From Acytostelium subglobosum LB1 (taxonomy: Eukaryota; Evosea; Eumycetozoa; Acytosteliales; Acytosteliaceae): DNA of 64,000 nucleotides. A program made the translations under genes and the position numbers. The notes below the pieces were generated by a model. It was not told the origin of the DNA. It was given only the letters and a program-made list of their open reading frames with translations, and did no database searches. Of this stretch, positions 46,088 through 56,888 are shown piece after piece. The stretch is taken from the NCBI RefSeq assembly GCF_000787575.1, contig NW_012236528.1, forward strand, positions 869,552-933,551, written 5' to 3'. Positions within the stretch are counted from its first letter, which is position 1. The number at the start of each line of letters is the position of its first letter.

Positions 46088-47032
46088 ATGTTTAGATACA
46101 TATCAATAACATTGCAGCTGTTGCTGATTTTATCTTTGTGCTTGGTGTCAGTGACCAAGTCAGAGAAGTTGACCACTTATACTCTGTTGATGTCTGTTGA
46201 CTATGAGAGTGGCACATTGGACTCGAATGTTACCAACCTCCAATGGACAAATGCAAACGCTTCAGACGCAGCCACTCTTGTGACACCAGGCTTCAATGGT
46301 TCAAAGTATGCCATCGCACACAAGGTTGAGGTTGGCAACAGCGGTTACTTCTCAAACAACAACTGGAGGAGTGAGAGCTCAACAAACAATATCAGAAACG
46401 CAGGCTTATACCAGCCGGGCGACGAACGTCGTTACGAAATCTCACTCAGACTGCACAACTGGATCGAGGGTCCGTATGTCAGTGCCATCTTCCAGTCCAA
46501 GCTCAGTGGCGGTGGCTATCCAGCATGGCTGTTCATCGCATTCAACAACTCTATCAGCTTCAGAGTGCGACAGCTCAACATCACCAAGGTCATTGTACCA
46601 GACTACCGCCCAATTGTCGACAAGTGGATCAGCCTCAGAGTCGACTGTCTTTGGGCTGATGACCAGACTGGCTACCTCAATGTCTCGGCCATGCTGCCCG
46701 GAGACACTGACTACTCTTGGAACTGGTATCAGGACAAAACAAAGACATGGAATCCAGAGGCCAACATCTCAACTGGATACACCAAATGGGGATTATATCT
46801 CCCGGATGCCCAACCCAATGTCGGCGACCCATCCAATACAAGAGTCATCTATCATGACAACTTTAAGATATACCAAATCAATCATACCGAATCAACTACC
46901 ACCACAACAACATCCACTCCAACGACAACAACAACAACGACGACAACAGGTGGTCCTTCCAACTCCAACCGTTTGATACCAAGTTTGATCACTATACTTA
47001 TTCTTGTTTCTGCCATCTTCCAACTTTTATAA
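46088..47032 (+). CDS. GPI-anchored polysaccharide-lyase-like protein, copy 2
   Basis: Single exon, 314 aa, starting at MFRYISITL; an earlier in-frame GTG/ATG at 46058-46087 lies within the likely leader and is not needed. It is a close paralogue of the gene at 43748 with scattered substitutions (for example SNNNWRSES against SNDKYRSES) and a longer Thr/Pro linker ([13 protein letters not shown]) before the GPI signal. A block around 46601-46738 is nearly identical to 44251-44390 at the DNA level, so identity between the two genes is patchy. Only 18 bp separate its stop from the convergent kelch gene. Confidence 0.65.
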   Translation: MFRYISITLQLLLILSLCLVSVTKSEKLTTYTLLMSVDYESGTLDSNVTNLQWTNANASDAATLVTPGFNGSKYAIAHKVEVGNSGYFSNNNWRSESSTNNIRNAGLYQPGDERRYEISLRLHNWIEGPYVSAIFQSKLSGGGYPAWLFIAFNNSISFRVRQLNITKVIVPDYRPIVDKWISLRVDCLWADDQTGYLNVSAMLPGDTDYSWNWYQDKTKTWNPEANISTGYTKWGLYLPDAQPNVGDPSNTRVIYHDNFKIYQINHTESTTTTTTSTPTTTTTTTTTGGPSNSNRLIPSLITILILVSAIFQLL

Positions 47033-47050
47033 ACTATATTTTAATTATAA

Positions 47051-48709
47051 TCAATCAATCAAACATGCACCAAACCATGCACGTTGATCAACTTTGTCAT
47101 TGTCATCTAATTGTATCCAACTATCATCTAGTGGAGTATAAAGATAGTTCCTTTCGCGGCCACCAATGCGAATGATGCCAATGGTTGGATGGTATACAAG
47201 TTGAGAATAAGGAAGATAATAGTCTGGACAATTTGTCAGGTTGGTCTTGGTCTGAGTTGTCAATGTATATCTTACGAATTGATCATTATCTGAGAGAATG
47301 TATAAGTTATCAACTCCATCGAAACAGACTGTAGAATATTCACGGACTGGTATCCACTCCATCTCTTCGATCTCTTTAGTCTGAACATTGAACTTGAGAG
47401 TGACCCGTGGATACCTCATCCCATCACTACATCCTCCAACAATATAAATGATATTGTTATGGAAGCATGTGAATGGTGTGTAACGACCTTGTGGTAGTCG
47501 TCCAACATTGATAAACAGTTGAGTATCTAGGTTGAAGCAATCAATGCGGTCCAAGGTTTTTCCATCATGATATCCACCAACAATAAATATATTCTTATCG
47601 CCATCATAACATGTAGAAGCTTGTGATCCTCCACTGACTCCAACGATTTCCGATTGATGACATTGTTGATCAGCCAAGGAGTAGCGAGTGAAACTTGTTG
47701 GAGCATCCTTTCCACCAAACAAATATACATAGCCACGAGCGTAGCAAGCAGAGGATGTGACGTACTTGAGTTGAGGACGTTTAAATACGTCCTTGAAAGA
47801 AGTCCATTCATACTCATTGTCCCCAGTCAGTGCCAAGAAGGAACATTCCTTGCCGTTGAATGACATTATACAAGGTGTGCTTGGTATGACAGGGGTGGGC
47901 TCTTTGATCGCTGGCGGGGCGAATTGGAAACAAGTCTCCAGCTTTTTCTGAAGTCCATTTAGTGTGGTCACATCAACGTTGACTTTACATTCCCGGAGCC
48001 AAGAGGATACATATTCATCATTATATTGTACTTGATCCATGAACTGAATCTGTTGACCTATTATAAGCAACAGTTCTTGTTCACTGAGTTGTCCGGCATT
48101 GGAGTTGTTTGATGGTTCGGATATTGAAGCATCATTGATGAACTGATCAACAGATGTATTTGATTGGATAGATTGGATGGTTTGTAAGATGATGTCTTCT
48201 TGATTGTCGGCACCGATGATGTTTGAGTTTGTACTTGATGGCCTCTCGCCTTTGATCATAAAGTTGATATACTTGATCTCATTGATAATATAATTTATAG
48301 TTGATTGAATATGTGTAATCTGATTATTGATTGGTTTCTTCAACATGTACTCTTGAGTCATTATCACCTTTATCAATTGTTCATAGTGACCAGCCAACTC
48401 TGAACTTGAATCTTGTAAAGATTGATATGTCACAACACATTGTTGTAAGACTTTCCAGAGATGGTCCAATCTTGATCTACACAATAATGTTGTTGGTGTT
48501 GTTGGTTGATTATCTTTTCCATCTTCACCGTTATTATTATTATTATTCAACATAGTTAAACTATCTTTAATACTTGTAATATGTTCATAATTATGTCCAT
48601 TATGATTTCGATTACAACATAATGAAAATATTGACAACTTGCAATCGAAGCATATTGTATCTGCTCTAGCATTGTGTATTTCACAATAAACTAAAACAGA
48701 AGAATCCAT
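47051..48709 (-). CDS. B-box zinc finger / kelch-repeat protein
   Basis: Single exon of 552 aa starting at MDSSVLVYCEIHNARAD. The upstream in-frame GTG at 48790 is not needed. A B-box-like zinc finger (C-x2-H, CFDC, CCNRNHNGHNYEH) is followed by a helical, partly coiled-coil middle (about 60-290) and a kelch beta-propeller: ARGYVYLFGG, CYDGDKNIFIVGGYHDGKT, CFHNNIIYIVGGCSDG, CFDGVDNLYILSDND. This two-module layout forms a large family in dictyostelids; a ubiquitin-ligase or scaffold role is only inferred. The related kelch domain at 53455-54431 has the same CFDG-x-IYxVGG pattern. Confidence 0.85.
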   Translation of the reverse strand: MDSSVLVYCEIHNARADTICFDCKLSIFSLCCNRNHNGHNYEHITSIKDSLTMLNNNNNNGEDGKDNQPTTPTTLLCRSRLDHLWKVLQQCVVTYQSLQDSSSELAGHYEQLIKVIMTQEYMLKKPINNQITHIQSTINYIINEIKYINFMIKGERPSSTNSNIIGADNQEDIILQTIQSIQSNTSVDQFINDASISEPSNNSNAGQLSEQELLLIIGQQIQFMDQVQYNDEYVSSWLRECKVNVDVTTLNGLQKKLETCFQFAPPAIKEPTPVIPSTPCIMSFNGKECSFLALTGDNEYEWTSFKDVFKRPQLKYVTSSACYARGYVYLFGGKDAPTSFTRYSLADQQCHQSEIVGVSGGSQASTCYDGDKNIFIVGGYHDGKTLDRIDCFNLDTQLFINVGRLPQGRYTPFTCFHNNIIYIVGGCSDGMRYPRVTLKFNVQTKEIEEMEWIPVREYSTVCFDGVDNLYILSDNDQFVRYTLTTQTKTNLTNCPDYYLPYSQLVYHPTIGIIRIGGRERNYLYTPLDDSWIQLDDNDKVDQRAWFGACLID

Positions 48710-49144
48710 TAAATAAATATTATCTGTATGTATATAACATGTGAATAATAATAATAATATCAAATTGGTGTGATCTTCAAGGTTATACACACTGCAGTAC
48801 TAACTGTTGTTGACTTCCAGGTATTGTAGTTTGGACACATATGATGAAGTTCGAACAGTGTGGTCAACTCGAGTTGTCTATTCCTGGGTCTGTCGATAAT
48901 GATGATGATGTCGTGTTGTCTATCGTTGAGTGGCATGGTGCCTCTGTCACACTCCTAAGCTATCAACTGTGAGTCACTGACTGGCTGATCACCATTTGTC
49001 ATAGATCCGAGGTCAAGTTCGATTGGAGGAGGTTTGTTTATGTACGTGAGCTAACGATACCAAGCCATTACAATCAATAATTAATTAATTAATAATACTT
49101 CACCGGCGACCAATCAACAACAAGTTGAGTGTATTTGTACATAC
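48710..49144. other. Gap holding a possible small spliced gene
   Basis: A 435-bp region between two minus-strand genes. Most of it is occupied by the plus-strand candidate at 48841-49080. The rest is AT-rich with AATTAATTAATTAATAAT near 49077-49098. Confidence 0.4.
48841..49080 (+). CDS. Candidate 67-aa spliced gene or relic
   Basis: Exons 48841-48968 and 49005-49080 join through a 36-bp GTGAGT...CATAG intron to a 67-residue frame (MMKFEQCGQLELSIPG, then VVLSIVEWHGASVTLL and VKFDWRRFVYVRELTIP). Codon use looks coding, and open sequence extends upstream of the ATG without a stop for several codons. The intron is unusually short, and no family is recognised. It may be a fragment of a larger lost gene. 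Confidence 0.35.
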
Positions 49145-49590
49145 TCATAGATAAGTGATATCCTTTATATTAGCGTATCTCTTGAATCCTCTAAATACAA
49201 GTTTGAATCTATTGAAGATGTATGGATGCATAACCAGTTTGCCGTCTTTCTTGCTAGTTGATGAAACATCAACAAAGTTTGCTTCTTTGGCAATCTCTGT
49301 GAACTTCTCCAAAGATACAAGATTGTTGTCATGCGAACCTTGGATGATTTGATTAACAACATCATCACGGACCAGTTCAAAGGTGTCTCTTAGGAACTAG
49401 TAGTAGTTAGTTAGTTGTTAGTTGTTAGTTGTTAGTTGTTAGTTGTTGCATTCATTCAAATGACACAAACCTTATCATACTGACTAAAGGAATCATCAAT
49501 TGTTTTAAATCGTAGTTCAATTGCTTGCTTCTTGACTGATGTAGAAAGTACTTCAGACTTCCTTTTGACTGATTTACTAGTATCATCCAT
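49145..49590 (-). CDS. Small conserved-looking protein, unrecognised
   Basis: Two exons, 49590-49471 and 49396-49145, encode 123 aa. The 74-bp intron (donor GTTTGT, acceptor CTAG) contains a (TTAGTTG)n heptanucleotide run. The N terminus is basic (SVKRKSEVLSTSVKKQ). The rest is helical and ends in DGKLVMHPYIFNRFKLVFRGFKRY. No membrane segment. It is divergent from the RNA methyltransferase gene, with 118 bp between start codons, so they may share a promoter. Function unknown. Confidence 0.65.
49411..49447. repeat. (TTAGTTG)n heptanucleotide repeat
   Basis: About five tandem TTAGTTG units inside the intron of the small minus-strand gene. It contrasts with the TCAA-type repeats that dominate other introns. 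Confidence 0.8.
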
Positions 49591-49708
49591 TGTTGTTAAT
49601 GTTAATGTTAATGTTTATGTTAAACAAATGAATGATTGAATCAAGCATGCTTGGGTTTGGGACTTCTCGACCTTTTCATCATTCGTCCTGAATCAACGAC
49701 AATCAATA

Positions 49709-51167
49709 ATGAATGTATCTAGTACTACATCAACAACATCTTCAACAAAGACATCAGTACTTGAACAAGACACAACAGCATCAACAACAAACATTGATGT
49801 TGACCACGACGACGACCACAACGACGAAGATGAAGAGATAAATGAACATACTGCAGTTGGTACAGGCATGTCTGAAGCCTTGACCAATTTCTTACAGAAT
49901 AAGCCACAAGAGTTCTTGGACTTCTTAAAGGAGAATGCTATCCCATTGGACTCATACGATGTCACCTCTCTGCCTCGTTTCATTCGTGTCAACACACGTC
50001 TTGTAACCAACGAGGATGAGTGGCGCACTAAACTTGAAGAACAACTACATACCAAGTTGATCTCACTTCCTTGGCTACCCAACTTCTATCGTCTACAAGA
50101 TCAAGTCGGCATAGCATCGTCCAAAGCGTATGTACTCTATGTCTCACTCTCGCTCGCTCATTCATTCACTCACTTACTGACTTGCGAACAACAGATACAA
50201 GAATGGAGAGATATATGGTATGGACGCGAGTAGTGGAGCGGCTGTGTTGGCACTCGACCCTCAACCTGGAGACAATGTGTTGGATATATGTTGTGCACCT
50301 GGTACCAAACTATCATTGATCTCTGATGTGATGAAGGGTCAGGGTACGGTCACTGGTGTGGACATCTCAATGCAGCGTCTAGCATCATGCAAAACTGTAT
50401 TAAAGAAGTACAAGATACCCAATGCTCGTCTCTTTCAATGTGATGCCTCAACATTCGATATCAAAGCACCTATACCCAATGATCCCATCCCCTTTGGTCG
50501 CGACCAACTCAACAAGAAGAAGCAACGAATGACTGCAACTGCTGGCGAGCTCTCCTCAACAACGAACAAAGACAATGACAATGGCGACAACAACAATGAC
50601 AACAATGACAATGATGACAAGTCCTCAACATCAACATCAACATCGACATCAGTGTTGGGCAAGAGAAAGAATGTGTCCAAGAAGAGCACAAAGAGAGCGA
50701 CGTATGATCTGGCAGGACTATACTTTTGCAACACATTCCACATGCGCTACTCCAATGCTCAGTTGTATGATCGTGTGATTGTGGATGCCGAGTGTAGCCT
50801 GGACGCATCAGTCCGCCATCTACTGCTTCACAGGAAGTTGGGGCGCAACTTCATTCCGGCGGAACTGACCGAGCTGACCAATCTCCAGAAAAGACTGATA
50901 GAGACTGGCTTCCGCATGCTTAAAGTCGGTGGTACATTGGTCTACAGCACGTGTAGCTTCTGTCGCGTACAAAATGAGGATGTGGTCCAATGGCTGCTTG
51001 ACCAACATCCAACAATAGCCCGACTGATGCCTTGCTTCCAGGTGGACGCCAACCACCAGGCCGTCGTCCCATTCAGTCCAGGCCACATACCAAACACCTA
51101 TCGCTTCTATCCCAAGAATGGCACCAGTGGCATGTTCATATCAAAGTTTACCAAGGTTGATGGATAA
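49709..51167 (+). CDS. NOL1/NOP2/Sun RNA cytosine-C5 methyltransferase
   Basis: Two exons, 49709-50127 and 50195-51167, give 463 aa. The intron interrupts just before YKNGEIYGMDASSG. The SAM-binding motif I is LDICCAPGTK (170-178), followed by VTGVDIS and NARLFQCDAS. The motif VI cysteine is in YSTCSFCRVQNE (about 393) and a C-terminal GMFISKF strand closes the fold. Motif IV reads VDAECSLDAS, with Glu where most members have Pro before the Cys. An Asp/Asn/Ser-rich insert (about 255-310) splits the domain. These enzymes make m5C in tRNA or rRNA using SAM. No PUA domain is visible, so the substrate class is open. Confidence 0.85.
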
Positions 51168-52106
51168 GAGTGAGACCTGGTCTTGGGGCTCGCTCATTGA
51201 TTGATTGATTGATTGTTTGATCGTCAGTCAGTGAGTGAGCCGAGTCTGGGTAACCGGCTGGATGGTCAGACGAACCGGACTGGTTGACTCCACGGACCGA
51301 CCTCAAAGACCAATTGCCGGTGTCAACTTGAGGGAGATATGGTCTACCAAAGCAGTACTTTGATCGTTTACGCGCGCAATCATAATGATTCATTCATCAT
51401 CAACCTTGGTGATTGGAAGGAATGATGACAAATTTAGAACTTTGCATGGTTGTCCTATCGCCCCCACTACAGCTCTACAAGTAGTTTCACAACAACACTC
51501 CTGACAAGATAGGCCTGGTTACATCGGCTCCTTCCCATCATTCCATGGCTATTCTAGTGAGTATCCCCAGCTCGCTGGCTCAAGAGACCTTTGGAAACAC
51601 ACCCAACACACACACACACACACTTAAATCAACAACACACTCATTCACTTTGATCAATCTGACGATCAAGTCATCCAACCCATCCCCCCTCATACCAGCG
51701 GCTGTTGCATACGCCATGTTTGGTCAGTCAACAACAATCAAAAGATATCTAATTTATGATAAAAAATAATAATCAGTTTTTGTAATGTCTTTTTTGATGT
51801 AAATCAATGCCCTCAACAAGTATCCCTCCTCCATGTGTCATGTCATCATCCATTCATCTCATCTCGCCAAAGGTTGTTTTGTTGAAGACTTATCATTGAA
51901 CTTTCTATCATACTTTCTCTTTCATTATTAAACAAATAATCCTCAACATAATAATAACAAAGTCATAATATATATATATATATATATCTAAGTATGATCA
52001 GTTGACCCAAATCATTCAATAAATCATCAACCTCAATCAACTCAATCACACTCAATCAATCACAATCAATTTGGAAGATCAAGAAGTATCCAAAGTCATA
52101 ACATAG
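51168..52106. other. Long intergenic region
   Basis: 939 bp between two plus-strand genes. Contents: a near-perfect GGCTCGCTCA / TGAGTGAGCC inverted repeat around a TTGA run (51188-51242) in the 3' flank of the methyltransferase gene, a GC-rich patch to 51330, an (AC)n run (51603-51622), a TA run (51969-51987) and TCAA repeats before the next gene. I see no convincing gene. Confidence 0.5.
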
Positions 52107-54431
52107 ATGGATACTACTTCTACATCCAATAATAATGCATCATCGTCTTCAACGTCTGCATCGCCACTCACACCATTTCGACCGAGCACTCTGACTTCAC
52201 TTCCAAATCCTCTCCCCTTCCCTCAATTATCTCTTTACAACTTCAACACAACAAAGAAGAAGGATATCAATTCCATTGACAACAATGTAACATCTTCTCT
52301 GTCGACGACCTCTACTACAACAACATCCACAAGGTCATCATCATCAGCAGCAGCATTCAACAACAACAATAGAGTGATTGATCTCGATCAGAATGATGAT
52401 GTTGGTGAACCACAACTACAACATGGTATCTTAAAGTCAAGTGTGGACGCGGCAACAGCAACACAAGTATCAAACAACAACAACAACAACAACAACAACC
52501 AGACGACAGCCTTTGTCGAGGAGCAAAAGAAGAAGTTTGCAATGTTGATTGATCGGATCAAGGATTACAATACAAAGTACTCCGAGTTGATTGATATGGA
52601 GCTGAAGCTGACGAGACATTACAAGCAACAGTATCATGAGATGGTGCTGGAGGAGCGTCGTGCCAAGCAGGCGCTGAACAAGGAGCGCGCCAAGACCGAG
52701 AAGCGCATGAGCGACATCTTCTCAGAGGTCAACCGTATCAACGAGCACTACATCCTCGAAGCGACATCGCCGAACCTCCCAGGCGTGTCTGGCAACGACA
52801 GCAGCAACAACGGCAATCACAGCAAGAGGAAGTACGGCGACAACCTCAACAATCCATTTGTATATACACTCAAGTCGATGGACGATGCACTCACCTCCTT
52901 CAATCCGAAGAACTATGTACATGATTATCAACCAACAACAACCCCAACCTCAACAACAAAGACATCAACCCAGTAAACACGATCGAGTCGCCAGCCAAGG
53001 CGAGCAAGCATTCTGTATCATCATCCCCATCAGCCTTAACATCCTCCCCGCACTCCATCAGTCCCGTCGCAACCATGTCACCGAGTCGGCAGCCACAGCA
53101 ACAGACACCATCACAACCTCCCTCCCTGGACATTCTTCGACCTCAGGGTATGCCGTTATCAAACAAACAAGTGCCTTTCAGTAACGTCATCAAGTCGCCA
53201 TCGCCAATCATTGAGGTCACATCATACAAGGAGGACAGAGGGCGTCATCAAGTGCACATGCCACCATTCCAGCAGACACAGCAACCACAACTATCACAAC
53301 CACAACAGCCACAGCAACCACCACTATCTCAACTACAACAACGCCAGCCATTCCAACAACATCGACAGACTGTTGTATCAGTGCAGTCGCTACAACTTGC
53401 CGGCCAACAACAACAACATCTACCAGGTATTCGAGTGCAAGGTGTTCGCGTGAACAAGGTGTCGGACCCGAGCTTTCCCCTGGATCTCAGCCAGCTCAGC
53501 AATCAGTTCTTCACGATTGGTACTTGTGGCAGTCACGTCTTTGACATGGCCACCAACCTGTGGTATCAGTTTGATGACCGCGATGACAAAGACAAGCGCT
53601 TCCATCCACTCAACTCTGTTGTGAGCTATGGCGAGAACATCTACGTCTTTGGCGGATCCAACAAGTCGCACACCTACTCCATCTACTCCACCCGCTCACT
53701 CAAATGCATGTCCTTCAATGATATTGGAACAGGAAGAGGTATGTGTCATGTCACTCACTCAAACTTGATCAATCAATCACTTAAGCAATCTATCATTCCA
53801 TATAGGTGGCGCAAGCATTGCAACATGCTTCGATGGTCAACGATACATTTACATGGTTGGTGGCTATAACAAGGACACGTATCTGAGGCGTGTAGATCGA
53901 TTTGATATTGAGACATTGGAGTTTGTGACGATTGGAGAGTTGACCTTGCCAGTCTGTCAAGCACTGGTCTTCCTGCATAACCGTGATCTGTATGTGGTTG
54001 GTGGCCGTAATGAGAAGGGCGAGGTACGCCAGGTGCAGACATTCAACCTGGAGGCAAGACTCAGCGGCATCTTTTTGGAGGACATCGAGTTTGCTCAATC
54101 AATCATCACGTCGTGCTTTGATGGAGTGGACCTGATCTACATCATGGACAACGAGTCAGAGTTCTTCACCATATCACTCAAGACCAGGACAAAGACCGTG
54201 CTCAACTCACCATTCTCGGCACAGCCACTCAGTAGCAAGTACTCCATGGTGCACTTTAACAGCAGCAGTACCAATATTGCATTCCGCAATCTAGAGTTGG
54301 TATTCTTTATCGGTGGCAAGACCTATGGCAACCTAATATACATCCCTCGAGCCAACCATTGGATACCGGTCAAAGACACTGACGATGTCATTCGGCAGTT
54401 TGATGGTGCTGCACAGATAAAGATAATCTAA
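52107..54431 (+). CDS. Coiled-coil / kelch-repeat protein with frame break
   Basis: Residues from 52107 start with a Ser/Thr/Asn-rich region and then a coiled coil (KKKFAMLIDRIKDYNTKYSEL to MSDIFSEVNRINEHYI). This frame ends at a TAA at 52974-52976. The continuation lies in a different frame open from about 52928, passing through SPSRQPQQQTPSQ and a glutamine/proline stretch into a kelch propeller (YGENIYVFGGSNKSH, then CFDGQRYIYMVGGYNKD, NRDLYVVGGRNEKG, LVFFIGGK). A 67-bp intron (53739-53805) splits the propeller. Both frames are open together over about 52928-52973, so either a single-base error or a small unrecognised intron joins them. The total would be about 750 aa. Role unknown; same kelch family as the 47051 gene. 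Confidence 0.7.
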
Positions 54432-55094
54432 GTACTTCTACTTTTAAAACAAATTGTATTTGTGTGCTCATCAAGAAGGAAGGAGGCATTCAGCAATATT
54501 ACATCATTTGATCCATCCCCAACACTTACAATGGCCCTTCAATTCCAACACACCCACCCCCTCTGATCAGATGATCATAAAATACACTCTCTGGTGGGTG
54601 TGAGTTTGATTGTGTGTGTGGATGTATAACACATCAAAACACATCAGCTGAGTTAGTGAGTGATCAATCAATCATTCATACATCTATCCATCAATCCATC
54701 ACACTACAATGCGATGATGTCGTATTCAACTGGTTGAATGAACACATTCACTCACTAACTCACACACACAATCAATCAATCAAAAGGGTGTGGTTGATGC
54801 CAACTCTCTGCAGAGTAGGGACCTTACTTGAGAGTAAGCAAGGGAGGTGGATGTTGGGGAATGCTCTCACTCTATTGCCATCCAATGTCAAGGTTGAGTT
54901 TAAACCTAACCATCAAGTATGTTAGCTTAGCTTGCATTACCTCCTTGCTTTGCTTGTCATGTGACAGTAGTGTGAAGGGAGGGACCTCCATTCAATCAAT
55001 CACTCCATTCATACTTTACTCGAATACACATCACATCACATCATCATATACAATCAATCAATCAATCAATCATATATATATATTATAACAAAGA
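54432..55094. other. Intergenic region
   Basis: 663 bp between plus-strand genes. GT/CA-rich and TCAA-repeat DNA, with a (TCAA)n run at 55050-55072 directly before the TATATATATT and start of the CCCH gene. The plus frame at 54614-54925 is repeat-driven and not accepted as a gene. Confidence 0.5.
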
Positions 55095-56888
55095 ATGATA
55101 TCAACTCAAGGTCCACCAGATATGGATATATGTCGTACATTCGCCAGGTATGGCCATTGTGAAGTCATTGGATGTCTTTACAAACATCCTGAAACAACAC
55201 AAGTTGGTGTACCATTACAACAACAACTAAAGTCAAAGGAGGGAGGTGAAGAGGACATGTCAGACGCATGGGAGGAGGCAGGCCATTATCAACCATACGC
55301 CTTTGAAACATCGTCGGGTCTGCCCATGGGCACGCAACCACCCGCGATGTATTACAACACATATAGTAGTGGCCCTGGCAAGATGGGAGGCGGAGGCTTC
55401 CAACAGCCAATGTCCCAGAACATCTATGGAGCAGGCGCACCAATAAGTCCGTATCCACCAGGTGGTGTTCCAGTGCCACATCAATACGCGTCGGGAGGCG
55501 TCGCGTCGACACAGGCAGGAGGTCCGTCATACCCAAGGAAGTTGTGCAGGTTTGCCGAGAGATGTAGGAATGGTGACAACTGTCCATACTACCATCCTAA
55601 GCCAAGTGATAACTATTATAACAATGCCGCGGCAGCGGCTGTTGTGGGCGTGGGCAAGCATGACCCGACTGGCCAGGGTGCCACCCATGTATATCCATCA
55701 TCAGCATCGATGTTGCCAGCACACTACCAACAAGCCTATCCAAGTTATCCACAACAATACCATCAGGCACAGCCTTATTATGTATATCCAAGAGGAATGT
55801 ATGTGGACCAACAAGTGCCGAGTCACCCATCAGGAGGCAGTCATCAACCAATGGCTGCACCACCTCAACCATTATCACAACAACGTTCACAAGAGATGTC
55901 CAACCATCACCAACAACATCAACAACATTCTCAAGAATCATATATATCAATGACACCTGAACAACTCATTCATTCATCATCGATCCCATCACCATCATCA
56001 TCAACATCATCATTAAGTCATTCATCACAATCACCTCGTGAGAGCAGTCCACAAACAGTCAATCATACACAACAACAACAACATCATCATCATCATGTCA
56101 ATGGTCATCAACATCAACAACAACAACAACATAATACAAGGAATAGTAATAATAGTAAGCAACATCAACAACAACAACATCAACAAAAGATGGACTCTTC
56201 CAACAATAATATTAAAGTGGCATCACATGGAAAGCATGGAAACAACAACAACAACAACAACAAACAACAACAACAACAACAACATTCACATACATCAGAT
56301 GGACATAATGATAAACAACTTGAGACATCAATGGCAGCAGCGATCAAACAACTTCATTTCAAAGGTGATGATACCAATAATAATAATAATAATGATAATG
56401 TAGTTGATCAATCATCATCAACATCAGACATTCAATCACCTTCAAACTCAATACCGACACCAGTATCATCACAACAGTCACAACAACAACAACATAGAAG
56501 AGGACAATATCAACAAAACTCAACATCACCGTCATCATCACCATCCTCATCATTTGATAAGAAATCATCTAAATCACCAAAGGGACATCCAAGAGTACCA
56601 CAGACATCAGGTGACCTACCTGTTTATAAAGGTGGAATTGGAGTCGCTGGTGTGAAGCCATTTGGTGGCGGCGGCGGCGGCGGAGGTGGTAGTGGCGGTA
56701 GTGGTAAAGGATCAAAGAAGGAATCAAACAATAATAATAATAGCAATAATAATAATAGCAATAATAATAACTATCAACAACATAAGAAGAATAACTTTCC
56801 ACCATTAGTATCCAAACATCATGGAGGTCAACATACTCCTATAGTTCCAGCTGTTGTTGCAGAACAACTAAATGATCAAGTTGTTTGA
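55095..56888 (+). CDS. CCCH zinc-finger RNA-binding protein with poly-Q/H/N tail
   Basis: Single exon, 597 aa. Two CCCH fingers are visible: C13-x8-C-x4-C-x3-H31 (DICRTFARYGHC) and C-x5-C-x5-C-x3-H (KLCRFAERCRNGDNCPYYH) near residues 150-170, separated by a Gly/Pro/Tyr-rich linker. The rest is almost wholly low complexity: Tyr/Pro/Gln, then His/Gln, Asn, Ser and a GGGGGGGG stretch. Such fingers bind RNA and the tail resembles prion-like domains that promote condensates; both are inference from family and composition. The preceding TA-rich DNA is a plausible promoter. Confidence 0.8.
   Translation: MISTQGPPDMDICRTFARYGHCEVIGCLYKHPETTQVGVPLQQQLKSKEGGEEDMSDAWEEAGHYQPYAFETSSGLPMGTQPPAMYYNTYSSGPGKMGGGGFQQPMSQNIYGAGAPISPYPPGGVPVPHQYASGGVASTQAGGPSYPRKLCRFAERCRNGDNCPYYHPKPSDNYYNNAAAAAVVGVGKHDPTGQGATHVYPSSASMLPAHYQQAYPSYPQQYHQAQPYYVYPRGMYVDQQVPSHPSGGSHQPMAAPPQPLSQQRSQEMSNHHQQHQQHSQESYISMTPEQLIHSSSIPSPSSSTSSLSHSSQSPRESSPQTVNHTQQQQHHHHHVNGHQHQQQQQHNTRNSNNSKQHQQQQHQQKMDSSNNNIKVASHGKHGNNNNNNNKQQQQQQHSHTSDGHNDKQLETSMAAAIKQLHFKGDDTNNNNNNDNVVDQSSSTSDIQSPSNSIPTPVSSQQSQQQQHRRGQYQQNSTSPSSSPSSSFDKKSSKSPKGHPRVPQTSGDLPVYKGGIGVAGVKPFGGGGGGGGGSGGSGKGSKKESNNNNNSNNNNSNNNNYQQHKKNNFPPLVSKHHGGQHTPIVPAVVAEQLNDQVV

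Noticed and set aside
49411-49447. TTAGTTG repeat as an interstitial telomere
   Set aside because: Short, located inside an intron, and not the G-rich pattern of telomeric repeats.
51545-51769. 74-codon plus-strand frame that begins MAIL before a GTGAGT, recalling the HssA-type start
   Set aside because: No acceptor leads into a Ser/Gly/Asn-rich second exon, so the likeness seems accidental.
54614-54925. 103-codon plus-strand frame before the CCCH gene
   Set aside because: Mostly translation of simple repeats (HTSIHQSIT, NQSIKR type).
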